Assembly: GCF_000743715.1 (NCBI RefSeq)
Contig: NZ_JQEY01000009.1
Location: forward strand, 148 to 64,147
Source of the DNA: Palleronia rufa
GTDB lineage: Bacteria > Pseudomonadota > Alphaproteobacteria > Rhodobacterales > Rhodobacteraceae
DNA length: 64,000 nt
Direction of reading: 5' to 3'
A program made the translations under genes and the position numbers. Below, one piece after another: positions 55,916 to 64,000 of this stretch. Every line of letters begins with the position of its first letter. The stretch's first letter is position 1. The notes beneath the pieces were generated by a model, which saw nothing but the letters and a program-made list of their open reading frames with translations, was not told where the DNA came from and did not search any database.

Positions 55916-56950
55916 CTATGGTGCCCCCTGCCCCGTGCACCGCCCGTAGAGGTCGACCAGCCGGAGCGCGGTGTCGCGGTCCGGGGCGTGGCTGCCGGGC
56001 GCCATGAGAAGACGGCCGTAAAGCTTCAGCATGTCGGGATCGGTCAGAGCGGCGGCAAAGCGGGACCTGTGCCATGCGCGGCTTTCGTCCTCGATCTCGG
56101 CCACGCCGGGGAGCGCGCGGAGCCAGGCCGCCACGGATTGCGTGGCAGGCTCCATGGCAAGGATGCTCGTGTCCTCGACCGTGTTGAAGTTGCGCTCGAC
56201 CCAGTAGGCAAGGTCCACGGGCTTGGCGGTGTGATTGGGCAGGCCGCGTGCCGCCTTGGCGGTGAATTCCGCGGCGGAGCGCACGGAGTAGTGGTTCAGC
56301 TGGACCAGATCCGTGGCCAGGGGCGCGCCCCATTGCATGATCTGCCTGCCCTGCGCGAAGGCCCGGGGCAGGCGCGCGCCAGAGCCGTCGGCCCAGTCGG
56401 CGGCGATCGGGCCGGGCTTCGGCCGGTGCACGCCCGGCGCGCGGAAGGCGGCGCGACGGTAGAGGGTCTTGAAGAAGCGCGACAGCGGCGGAAAGAGCGC
56501 GTCGGGCGCGATCGCCCGGGTGAACGCGCGGGTCGGAGGCGGGTCCGGCCGGTCGGCATGACCCGAACTGCCGAAGAGCCGCCAGGGCAGAACGACGGCA
56601 TCGGCCCGCGCCCGCGCGATGAGATCGGGTACCGACGTCAGCGGCGGACGCAGGTTCAGATACTCGTCGCAATCAAGCACCATGATCCAGTCGGCGCGTG
56701 TCGTCTCGGGATGGCGGGCGGCCTGTTTCAGCGCCGCCCACTGGGGGGTGCGCCCCTGCGGCACGCGGTTGCGCAAGTGGGTGACGCCGGCCGGCGCCAG
56801 CCGGTCGAGCAGCTCCGCGGTGCCATCGGCGCAATCGTTGGAAAAGACCAGGTGCGCGTCGACCCCGGCGGCGCGATTATGGGCGATCCAGTGCACCAGG
56901 TTCGGTCCCTCGTCCCGGACCGCGGTGACGACAAGGATCCGCTCAGCCAT
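55916..56950 (-). CDS. GT2-type glycosyltransferase
   Basis: 344 residues. The start ILVVTAVRDEGPNLVHWIAH and the DXD-type metal site MVLDCDEYLNL (Asp93/Asp95) identify the Glyco_tranf_2_4 type. PPTRAFTRAIAP, the HRPKPGPI segment and NHYSVRSAAEFTAKAARG resemble matching segments in the protein at 57818-59644. The acceptor and sugar are unknown. Its start overlaps the upstream transferase gene by 8 bp. Confidence 0.85.
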   Translation of the reverse strand: MAERILVVTAVRDEGPNLVHWIAHNRAAGVDAHLVFSNDCADGTAELLDRLAPAGVTHLRNRVPQGRTPQWAALKQAARHPETTRADWIMVLDCDEYLNLRPPLTSVPDLIARARADAVVLPWRLFGSSGHADRPDPPPTRAFTRAIAPDALFPPLSRFFKTLYRRAAFRAPGVHRPKPGPIAADWADGSGARLPRAFAQGRQIMQWGAPLATDLVQLNHYSVRSAAEFTAKAARGLPNHTAKPVDLAYWVERNFNTVEDTSILAMEPATQSVAAWLRALPGVAEIEDESRAWHRSRFAAALTDPDMLKLYGRLLMAPGSHAPDRDTALRLVDLYGRCTGQGAP

Positions 56951-57818
56951 CGGCAGCGTCCGGCAAGCCCCTGTCCAGGACCGCGCGGGCCGCCCGGGGA
57001 AGATCCGCACCCAGATCGGACCGCAGCGCGGCATAGGCGCCGGACCAGGCCGGCCAGGCCGCGCAATAGCTCATGCGGTGGTAATGCAGCAGCACGGGCG
57101 CCTCGTTCCCCGGCGCACGGTCGGAGATGGAATAGTTGTAGCGTTCGTCCAGCACCCCGATCCGGCGTCCCGCGCGCGCGCAGGACACCGGCAGGGCCAC
57201 CTGGTCCAGCCATGGACGCTTTTGCGCGACGGACACCTTGTGGTCGATCTCCCAGGCGGTGTCCCGCCAGCCGCGGGCAAAGGCGCCGTCCTCGGCGAAG
57301 GCGATGAACCCGGCGTTGAAATAGGGCAGGAACGTGCGCCTGCGTCCACGCACCAGCCGCACGCGGTCGGAGGGCAGCGGAAGGCCGAAATGCGCATAGA
57401 CCCTGTCCCAGCGGTCGTTGTCCTTGCCCCAGGTGGGTTTTCCCTCCGGCACCGCGGCGATCCGGGCGCCCGGCGCGATGGCAGCGGTGTCGAGCGCGCG
57501 GATCAGCACCGTGTCGGTGTCCAGGAACAGCGTGGCCGGCCGGTCCCGCGCCGCGCAGCAGGCGTGGATCTTGTTGCCATGCGGGAACGGTTTCTTCCAG
57601 ATGGCGGGCGTCTCCAGTGGTTCCAGCCGTGCGCCGACGGCGGCGTAGCCCGCGCGCATGGCCGCGTCGGGCGGCTCCGCGCCCTCCGGCACGTAGGCGA
57701 TGACGGCAAGGCCCGCACCGCCGTGCCGCCGGAGCGAATGGGCCAGCAGCAGGCCCTGCGCCTGCATCGCCGCACCGTCGGCCACGAAGATGGCGGTCGT
57801 CTCCGCGGGCGGGCGCAT
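56943..57818 (-). CDS. Putative glycosyltransferase with HGNK motif
   Basis: 291 residues. GT-A-like fold: ALAVIAYVPEG strand, KPFPHGNKIHACCAA (HGNK 80-83), the DXD site FLDTDTVLIRA (100-102), FNAGFIAFAEDG and WLDQVALPVSC. It shares this whole order with the protein at 60683-61594, so the two are paralogs. Substrate unknown. Its 5' end abuts the fusion gene (the start base 57818 is the last base of that stop codon region). Confidence 0.75.
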   Translation of the reverse strand: MRPPAETTAIFVADGAAMQAQGLLLAHSLRRHGGAGLAVIAYVPEGAEPPDAAMRAGYAAVGARLEPLETPAIWKKPFPHGNKIHACCAARDRPATLFLDTDTVLIRALDTAAIAPGARIAAVPEGKPTWGKDNDRWDRVYAHFGLPLPSDRVRLVRGRRRTFLPYFNAGFIAFAEDGAFARGWRDTAWEIDHKVSVAQKRPWLDQVALPVSCARAGRRIGVLDERYNYSISDRAPGNEAPVLLHYHRMSYCAAWPAWSGAYAALRSDLGADLPRAARAVLDRGLPDAADG

Positions 57819-59644
57819 CAGCCGGTCCCGGACAGGCTGAAACCGGCGGCGGCAAGCGGGTCCAGCCCGGCGCGGGGTGCGTATCCGTGGGCGGCGAGCG
57901 TGTCCTGCCAGCCGCCCAGGTCCGGGTGGATCTCCGCCAGCAGACGGCCGGTCACCAGAAGGCAGGCGGGCCGGCGGTCGAGCGCGCCGACCACCCGGCC
58001 GATGGCGTCCCGCGTCACCTCCGGCGCGCCCAGCACCAGAATGTCGGGCGGCATCGCCCGCAGCCGCGCTTTTAGCATGGCGGGGTCGGTCAGATCCTCC
58101 GGGGTGAGGTCAAGCCGGGGTCCGGCGACCACGCCATTGCGCGCCCAGAGCCGCGCAATGAACATCCGCCGGCCCGGATCGTTTTCCTGAAGCGTCACAT
58201 GCGCGTCGGGTCGGACCCGGGAAAGATGGGTCCCGAGGAACCCGGACCCGGCGCCCACGTCCAGGAACCGGCCGTTGGCGGGCAGCATCTGCGGAAGGTT
58301 GCGCGCCAGGTTGCGCTCGAACTTGCCGGCGCAGATCTGCAACAGCGCCGGCGGCGTGAAGAGGCGCGGGTCGGCGGGCAGCTCCACGGTGTGGTTGGCG
58401 TGCCATTCCAACGCCGGAGCTTCCGCCATGTCCACCGGACCGCGCACGTAGATGTCCACGGGGGGCAATCCCGGGCCCGCCGGGTCCTCCTTCGCCTCCG
58501 TGCGTCGAAGGGCGGCGCGCTTTTCCACGTCCTTCATCCGGGCGGCGATGGCCTGCGCGTCGCGGGGTTTCGGGGGCCTGGCCTCGACCCGGGTGATCGG
58601 GATCCGGGAGGCGGCGGCGAGGCTTTCGACGAAGCCCGCGTAATCGCCGGATGCCTTGAAGGCGGCCAGCAGCCCCTCGGCCCGGTCCAGCGCGGCGTGG
58701 TGGAGGCGGTTGAGCACCGGATCGGACAGCATCGCCTGAAAGATCTCCCGACGGCGTGCGGAATAGCGCAGCATGGTGTCGTCGCGCACCTCGTTGCGGT
58801 CCTGGAGCGCCCAGTATGCGGCATTGTACTTGTCCGCCTTGTCGTTGACGTTGCCGCGCGCCTTGCGGATCGCGTAGCTGTCCATGGATTTTACCGCATA
58901 GTGGTTCATCTGCGCCCAGTCGTAGCCGACGGTGCGCACGATCGACCGCCAGCCGCGAAACTTGAAGTAGTCCTCCATTCGCCGGCCGGACCCGTTCAGC
59001 CATGTGATCGAGTGCGGATAGTCGGTGTCCAGTACCCGGTTCTTCATCTTCGGACGGTGGATGCCCAGCTTCCAGTTCTCCGGCTCGAACCGGAACAGCG
59101 TCTTCACGCCCCAGCCCTTGTTCCACATCGGGGGCGCCGCCATCAGGTACTGCTCGGTCACGAAGTCCCGGCTCCAGTCCCGCACGCCGCCGGAGCCGAA
59201 GATCCGCCAGGTGATCACCATGCCGCTGGCATCGGCGGCCAGAATGCCGTCGATAAGCCCGTCCAGCGTGCCGTCGCCGTGGCGGATGCACAGGAATTCA
59301 TCCGCGTCGAAGACCAGCACCCAGTCGCTGCGCTGAACCAGCGGATCGGTCTGCGCGTGCCTGATGGCCGAAGGCTGCGGCTTGATCCCCCTGGCGATGC
59401 GATTGCGCCGGTGGTGGGCCAGTCCAAGCTCTTCGAGCCGGATCAGCATGTCATCGGTGCCGTCGGTACAGTCGTTGGTATAGACCACCAGATCCGTGAA
59501 TCCGACGGCCAGATGGTGGGCGACCCATTCCAGCACGTAGGGCCCTTCGTCCTTCATCATCGACACCGCCGTGATCCGCCCGTGGCGGCTGCCGGGCCGG
59601 AGCGGCGCCGAGAGCATGGGAAGGGTCTGCGTCGTCTGCGGCAT
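57818..59644 (-). CDS. Bifunctional GT2-type glycosyltransferase / methyltransferase-like protein
   Basis: 608 residues. The N-terminal 1-340 is a GT2-like domain (ITAVSMMKDEGPYVLEWVAH; metal site VFDADEFLCI, 113-115; HRPKMKNRV; NHYAVKSMDSYAIRKARG). The C-terminal 400-608 has a SAM-methyltransferase-like start (FLDVGAGSGFLGTHLS, 460-475) and a Rossmann-like continuation (PDILVLGAPEVTRDA). The catalytic identity of the second domain is not certain. The frame is open upstream to 59746; ATG 59644 gives the best N-terminus. Confidence 0.82.
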   Translation of the reverse strand: MPQTTQTLPMLSAPLRPGSRHGRITAVSMMKDEGPYVLEWVAHHLAVGFTDLVVYTNDCTDGTDDMLIRLEELGLAHHRRNRIARGIKPQPSAIRHAQTDPLVQRSDWVLVFDADEFLCIRHGDGTLDGLIDGILAADASGMVITWRIFGSGGVRDWSRDFVTEQYLMAAPPMWNKGWGVKTLFRFEPENWKLGIHRPKMKNRVLDTDYPHSITWLNGSGRRMEDYFKFRGWRSIVRTVGYDWAQMNHYAVKSMDSYAIRKARGNVNDKADKYNAAYWALQDRNEVRDDTMLRYSARRREIFQAMLSDPVLNRLHHAALDRAEGLLAAFKASGDYAGFVESLAAASRIPITRVEARPPKPRDAQAIAARMKDVEKRAALRRTEAKEDPAGPGLPPVDIYVRGPVDMAEAPALEWHANHTVELPADPRLFTPPALLQICAGKFERNLARNLPQMLPANGRFLDVGAGSGFLGTHLSRVRPDAHVTLQENDPGRRMFIARLWARNGVVAGPRLDLTPEDLTDPAMLKARLRAMPPDILVLGAPEVTRDAIGRVVGALDRRPACLLVTGRLLAEIHPDLGGWQDTLAAHGYAPRAGLDPLAAAGFSLSGTG

Positions 59645-59864
59645 GGGGGCCTTATACACGGTACGGTTGCGGACTTGGCAGCCTCGCGCGAACCGTGCCA
59701 TAGGGTGACGCGCATTCGCAACGCAGGCCGCGGGGCGCCGCCGCAATTATGACACAGGCTTGCGGCAGACTGGCGCATGAGGTGCAACCAATGAGTGAAA
59801 AGCCGTCCTGACGTCCGGCCCGCAACGTCACGCCGTCCCAGCCAACAACGCGAAGCCCATTGCC

Positions 59865-60680
59865 ATGTCATCACCCGAACGCCGGCCCGTCGCGTCCCTG
59901 TGGATCGGCACGCGGCTGCACTATCTCAACCAGCTTTGCCTGCTGAGCCACGTGCAGGCCGGTCATCCGACGACCCTCTACTGCACGGATACGGTGGCGA
60001 ACGTGCCTGATGGGGTGACCGTCAGACCCGCCACCGACATCATGGAGATCCCCATGGGCGTGGTGCAGGAGACGTCCGCGTCGTTCCTGTCCAACGTGTT
60101 CCGCTACAAGATGATCCGCAAGACCGGCGCCGTCTGGATCGACTGCGACGCGTTCTGCCACCGCCCGTTCCCCGATGAGATCGACGCGATCTTTGGCGGT
60201 CACGGAATGCGCGGCGCGCTGAACTGCGGCGTGGTCTACCTCCCGCCCGGCGGAGAGCTGATCGAAAGGCTCATCGACTACTACGACAACCTTCCCGACT
60301 ACCCGGCCTGGTTCAACAAGAACCAGCGCCGCCGGCTGGACAGGCAGGACAGCTCCCTGCCCCGGGCGGTCAAGATCTACAAGGCAGAGCGCACCGCCTT
60401 CGGGCCGCAGGCCTTCACCTACTTCGCCCGGCAAACCGGCGATTTCGACCGGGCCATGGCGCCGGAGGTGCTCTATCCGGTGCCGTTCCAGCTGAACGAT
60501 ATCTTCTACGATCCCCACGGCCGCGTCGAAGGCTGGTTCACCGACGCCACATTGTCGGTGCACCTCTATACCAACGGCACGCGGCCGTGGTGGCGAAAGA
60601 ACGCGCCCCTGGCCGGCTCCTACGCCGCGCGCATGTGCGAACGGATCGGAGTCGACCCGTCCGGCGCCCTGGAGTCCTGA
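59865..60680 (+). CDS. Putative glycosyltransferase with DXD motif
   Basis: 271 residues. The segments SLWIGTRLHYLNQLCLLSHV, a nucleotide-sugar site, and the DXD-type WIDCDAFCHRPF (93-95) resemble the Gly_transf_sug/capsular transferase fold. NCGVVYLPPG and the C-terminal VHLYTNGTRPWWRKNAP complete it. It is divergent from the fusion gene (220 bp between starts) and 2 bp upstream of the next transferase. Confidence 0.78.
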   Translation: MSSPERRPVASLWIGTRLHYLNQLCLLSHVQAGHPTTLYCTDTVANVPDGVTVRPATDIMEIPMGVVQETSASFLSNVFRYKMIRKTGAVWIDCDAFCHRPFPDEIDAIFGGHGMRGALNCGVVYLPPGGELIERLIDYYDNLPDYPAWFNKNQRRRLDRQDSSLPRAVKIYKAERTAFGPQAFTYFARQTGDFDRAMAPEVLYPVPFQLNDIFYDPHGRVEGWFTDATLSVHLYTNGTRPWWRKNAPLAGSYAARMCERIGVDPSGALES

Positions 60681-60682
60681 GG

Positions 60683-61594
60683 GTGGACTTCACGTTCTTC
60701 TACATCGTCGAACCGCCCGAATATCAGATGCTGGGCGTGCGGCTCGCCGCCTCCCTGCGGGAGGCCTACGGCCCCGACATCCGGCTTGTCGGCTATTGCC
60801 CCGCGCATCGGATGGAAGAGCTGCACCCCGCGGTGTTCAAGGCGCACGCCCTTCTCGGCGCCGAGATCCGGCCCATGGTGACCGAAGGCATGTGGGACAC
60901 ACCCTATCCGCATGGCAACAAGATCATCGCCTGCCTGCAAGAGCGGAGCACCCGCGCCTCCGCCTTCGTGGACAGCGACGTGCTGTTCCTGCATCCGATC
61001 CCCCTGGGCGAGCTGGTCACGGAGGGGGCCGTCTCCGCCTCCATGGCCGCGTCCATGGGCTGGAATGGCGATGAGCGAACCTGGCGCGCGATCTACGGCG
61101 AACTCGGGCTAACCTTGCCCGAAGAGCGCATGGAGATGATGCGCCAGAAAAAGCAGGGCGCGGTCGTGCCCTATTTCTCCTCGGGCTTCGTGGCCTTTTC
61201 GGAAGCCCCCGGCCCGCATGGCCGCTTTCCCCGCGTCTGGTACGACACCGCCCGCACGCTCGACCGAATGGCCACGCTGGAGCGGCGCCGCCCGTATCTC
61301 GACCAGATGAGCCTGGCGCCGGCGATCCGGGCCGCGGGTCTGGACTGGAACGTGCTGCCCGAAGAGCGGCATTTCATCCTGGGCGGCCGGCTGCGCGGCA
61401 AGCCGATCCCCGACGACCGCACGATCTACTGCGTCCACTACCGCCGCCAGAAGGTGCTGGCAGAGGTCGGGCTGAAGGAGACCTCCAACGCCCAGCTGCG
61501 CAAGTACGTCGGCACGAAGTTCGTCACCCGTCTCACAGAAAAGCCGGACCGCGTCGCCCCGATCCAGCCGATTCCGGTGCCGGGACAGGCCTGA
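60683..61594 (+). CDS. Putative glycosyltransferase with HGNK motif, second paralog
   Basis: 303 residues from a GTG at 60683, directly after the previous stop. It carries [15 protein letters not shown] (HGNK 77-80), [13 protein letters not shown] (DXD 97-99), [12 protein letters not shown] and [15 protein letters not shown], in the same order as the protein at 56943-57818. The C-terminal tail of about 40 residues, ending in prolines, is extra. Upstream in-frame codons exist but overlap the previous gene. Confidence 0.76.
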   Translation: MDFTFFYIVEPPEYQMLGVRLAASLREAYGPDIRLVGYCPAHRMEELHPAVFKAHALLGAEIRPMVTEGMWDTPYPHGNKIIACLQERSTRASAFVDSDVLFLHPIPLGELVTEGAVSASMAASMGWNGDERTWRAIYGELGLTLPEERMEMMRQKKQGAVVPYFSSGFVAFSEAPGPHGRFPRVWYDTARTLDRMATLERRRPYLDQMSLAPAIRAAGLDWNVLPEERHFILGGRLRGKPIPDDRTIYCVHYRRQKVLAEVGLKETSNAQLRKYVGTKFVTRLTEKPDRVAPIQPIPVPGQA

Positions 61595-62019
61595 CGCGAA
61601 CGGTGGTGCCAACCTGCCTCCCGGGGTGCCGGGGCCGGAGGAACGCCCCGTCCCTGCGCAGACCGGATCGACGGTATGCCCTGTGCCCGGTCATGGGCGT
61701 CCTCTCCCGGCGGCGTTCTGCCGGCAGGTCGACCTTTGCGAACACCGCGGGCGGATCGACCTGCGCGGCCCGATCGCCGAAAGGCGCGACCGGTCCTCGG
61801 CACCCCGGTGCTCCGGCCGATCCCGTCCGGCCGGGGCGCACGCTGCCATGCCCGGGCCTGTCGGGTCTTGCCGCGACCGGCACCTTGCGCCCACGCGGCC
61901 CTGCGACTCGGCCGGCGCAGGTCGCGGCAACGACCCCTGCCCGCGACAGCCGGTCCGCCGCCCCGCCCGCGCGCGACAGGCGTCTGGCCCGCGGACGCCT
62001 GAGGCGCTATGCCCGGAGC
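61595..62019. other. Gene-free spacer upstream of pyrC
   Basis: About 425 bp without a supported gene. The pyrC frame is open upstream to 61603, but the translation is Arg/Pro/Ala-rich with no family match and lies before the true start. No tRNA, repeat or strong terminator was seen. Confidence 0.35.
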
Positions 62020-63057
62020 ATGGACCGACTGACCCTCCGCCGCCCCGACGACTGGCACCTGCATCTGCGCGACGGCGCCATGATGCGCGCCGTCCTGCCC
62101 TACACCGCGCGTCACTTCGCCCGCGCCATCGTCATGCCCAATCTGGTGCCCCCCGTGGTGACCGGGCGCGATGCCGCCGAATATCGTGACCGGATCCTGT
62201 CCGCCAAGCCGGTCGGCTCGCGCTTCCGCCCGCTGATGACCCTCTACCTGACCGAAGAGACAGAGGTCCGCGATCTGCGCGCCGCGGCAGAGATCGGTCT
62301 GATCGCGGCGGTCAAGCTCTACCCCGCAGGCGCGACCACCAACTCCGCCTCGGGCGTGCGCGACTTCGCCAGGGTCAGGCGGGTGCTGGAGAACATGGCC
62401 CAGATCGGCCTGCCGCTTCTGGTCCACGGAGAGGTCGCGGACCCGGACGTGGACATCTTCGACCGCGAGGCCGTGTTCATCGACCGGGTGCTCGACCCGA
62501 TCCGCCGGGACATCCCCGGGCTGCGCGTCGTCATGGAGCATATCACCACCGCGGGGGCCGCCGACTACGTGCGCGACGGCGGCGCGGACCTGGCGGCCAC
62601 GATCACGGCCCATCACCTGGTCATCAACCGCAACCACATCCTGGCCGGCGGCATCCGGCCCCATTACTACTGCCTGCCGGTCGCCAAGCGCGAAAGCCAC
62701 CGCCGCGCGCTGGTGGACGCCGCCACATCCGGTGCCGCGCCGTTCTTCCTCGGCACCGACAGTGCCCCCCATACGGACGCGGCCAAGCTCCAGCCCTGCG
62801 GCTGCGCGGGCTGCTTCACCGCGCCCAACACCTTGTCGATCCTGGCAGAGGTGTTCGACACCATGGGCGCGCTCGACCGGCTCGAATCCTTCGCCTCGCT
62901 GAACGGACCTGCCTTTTACCGCCTGCCCGCGAACGACGACACCGTGACCCTGAGCCGGGGAGAGCCGGTCGCCTTCCCGGACCGGATCGAAACCGCGGAC
63001 GGCCCCGTGACCGTGTTCGATCCCGGGATGCCGCTGCATTGGCGGGTCGAGGGCTGA
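62020..63057 (+). CDS. pyrC: Dihydroorotase, class II (homodimeric PyrC)
   Basis: 345 residues, the length of E. coli-type PyrC. It converts carbamoyl-aspartate to dihydroorotate in pyrimidine synthesis. Metal ligands are DWHLHLRD (His13, His15), carbamylated Lys99 in [13 protein letters not shown], His136 (LVHGEV) and His174 (MEHITT), with the catalytic Asp in FLGTDSAPH. The ATG at 62020 gives [15 protein letters not shown], the family start; CGGAGC precedes it closely. Confidence 0.95.
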   Translation: MDRLTLRRPDDWHLHLRDGAMMRAVLPYTARHFARAIVMPNLVPPVVTGRDAAEYRDRILSAKPVGSRFRPLMTLYLTEETEVRDLRAAAEIGLIAAVKLYPAGATTNSASGVRDFARVRRVLENMAQIGLPLLVHGEVADPDVDIFDREAVFIDRVLDPIRRDIPGLRVVMEHITTAGAADYVRDGGADLAATITAHHLVINRNHILAGGIRPHYYCLPVAKRESHRRALVDAATSGAAPFFLGTDSAPHTDAAKLQPCGCAGCFTAPNTLSILAEVFDTMGALDRLESFASLNGPAFYRLPANDDTVTLSRGEPVAFPDRIETADGPVTVFDPGMPLHWRVEG

Positions 63058-63127
63058 GCGCCCCGAAACCCGCGCGACGGCACGCTGCATCTTGTGCTCC
63101 GGCCCCGTCATGGTGCAAGACTTGGAC

Positions 63128-64000
63128 ATGCCCCGCGACGATACCCACCGTGCCTTTCTCGGCGTCGAGCACTCCCTGACCGGGCGCTCCTGGCGCGGAC
63201 CCGGCGCGGCAGAGGACCGTCTGGCAGAGGCCATGTGCCAGCGGACCGGCCTGCCGGATCCGGTCGCCCGCGTTCTGTGTCGCGCCGGCGTGCCCCCCCA
63301 GGACGCCGCCGCCTACCTTGCGCCGTCGATCCGGGACCTGCTGCCCGACCCGCTCGGCCTGCGCGACATGGGCCGCGCCTCCGACCGGCTCATCGCCGCG
63401 CTGGACGGATCCCAGCGGATCGCGGTCTTCGGGGATTACGACGTGGACGGCGGCGCGTCCGCCGCGCTGCTCATCACCTGGCTGCGCGATATGGGCCGGC
63501 CCGCGACGCTGTACATCCCCGACCGCATCGATGAGGGCTATGGCCCGAACGAGGACGCGATGGCCGCCCTGGCCCGCGATCACGACCTGATCCTCTGCGT
63601 CGATTGCGGCACGCTGTCCCACGGCCCCATCGCGGCGGCCCGGGGGGCGGACGTCGTGGTGCTCGACCACCATCTCGGTGCGGAAACCCTGCCCGACGCG
63701 GTGGCCGTGGTGAACCCCAACCGCCAGGACGAGAGCGGTGAGCTGTCGCATCTCTGCGCCGCCGCCGTGGTGTTTCTGCTGCTGGTCGAAACCAATCGCC
63801 GGCTGCGCGCGCGCGGCACGACCGGACCCGACCTGATGGCGATGCTCGATCTCGTGGCGCTGGCCACCGTGGCCGATGTGGCGCCCCTGGTGGGGGTGAA
63901 CCGGGCGCTGGTCCGGCGCGGTCTGGACGTCATGCGCCACCGCGCACGGCCGGGTCTGGCGGCCCTTGGCGACATCGCCAGGCTCGACGTGCCGCCGGCC
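63128..64000 (+). CDS. recJ: Single-stranded-DNA-specific exonuclease RecJ (5' part; continues beyond window)
   Basis: 291 codons are visible without a stop. DHH-family motifs are DYDVDG (103-108), VDCGT (158-162) and LDHHLG with the DHH at 180-182. FLGVEHSLTGRSWRG at the N-terminus is typical of alphaproteobacterial RecJ. It degrades single-stranded DNA 5' to 3' in recombination and repair. The start could be ATG 63128 or the in-frame ATG at 63110; neither has a strong ribosome site. Confidence 0.93.
   Translation, partial: MPRDDTHRAFLGVEHSLTGRSWRGPGAAEDRLAEAMCQRTGLPDPVARVLCRAGVPPQDAAAYLAPSIRDLLPDPLGLRDMGRASDRLIAALDGSQRIAVFGDYDVDGGASAALLITWLRDMGRPATLYIPDRIDEGYGPNEDAMAALARDHDLILCVDCGTLSHGPIAAARGADVVVLDHHLGAETLPDAVAVVNPNRQDESGELSHLCAAAVVFLLLVETNRRLRARGTTGPDLMAMLDLVALATVADVAPLVGVNRALVRRGLDVMRHRARPGLAALGDIARLDVPPA

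Noticed and set aside
61603-62019. N-terminal extension of dihydroorotase
   Set aside because: The added 139 residues are Arg/Pro/Ala-rich and unlike any PyrC; the family start is at 62020.

Overview
The window is high-GC (about two thirds G+C), densely coded DNA with the gene content and order of a Rhodobacteraceae (Roseobacter-group) alphaproteobacterium. The indicators are sspB next to fumC with a DUF4169/ribbon-helix-helix pair, the cysG-DUF2849-cysI-cysH-DUF934-fpr sulfate assimilation operon divergent from an Lrp-type regulator, two TRAP transporters, an infC with an AUC start, and the family's intergenic palindromes ending in GGGGAAAGATGAA. No phage, insertion sequence, CRISPR array, rRNA operon or replication origin was seen.

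Layout. 1-330: a small helix-turn-helix gene that appears frameshifted. 682-2130: guaB (-). 2429-5523: TRAP operon dctPQM (+). 5771-9753: sspB, fumC, DUF4169, RHH protein, RimK fusion (+). 10056-12172: MscS-type channel and SufT (+). 12689-15593: DUF4167, prmC, prfA (-). 15656-18262: small secreted protein, DUF1499 (-), mazG, iron-type binding protein, then a 66-bp hairpin-bearing tandem repeat. 18573-20129: divergent LysR and cupin genes. 20285-21193: two identical tRNA-Asp, a small hypothetical ORF and tRNA-Val, all on the minus strand. 21234-23284: sugar dehydrogenase, coaD, CBS protein (-). 23440-29321: valine degradation operon (mmsA, GCS2-type ligase, acyl-CoA dehydrogenase, 3-hydroxyisobutyryl-CoA hydrolase, mmsB). 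29488-35908: second TRAP transporter with its DctB/DctD two-component pair (-). 35985-42020: Lrp regulator and the sulfate assimilation operon. 42115-44626: lipoprotein (-), infC, membrane EEP-family protein. 44727-46684: molybdopterin-binding protein and XdhC. 47252-49805: GMC oxidoreductase, Tat-exported gluconate-dehydrogenase-type small subunit and VOC protein. 49916-55853: RHH protein, large OmpA-like protein, and a VWA/VOC/membrane protein/MoxR operon. 55916-61594: a five-gene glycosyltransferase locus. 62020-64000: pyrC and the 5' part of recJ.

How the genes work together. The valine genes convert isobutyryl-CoA to propionyl-CoA. The cys genes make siroheme and reduce APS to sulfide, with Fpr as a possible electron source. 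DctB/DctD probably regulate the adjacent TRAP operon, but DctD has lost the GAFTGA loop and the Walker B aspartate, so it is unlikely to act as a normal sigma-54 ATPase activator. MoxR, VWA, XdhC and the molybdopterin-binding protein resemble the accessory genes of CO-dehydrogenase-type molybdenum hydroxylases, with no structural subunits nearby. The least understood locus is the glycosyltransferase cluster: it pairs two related HGNK-motif transferases with two GT2-like proteins, one fused to a methyltransferase-like domain.
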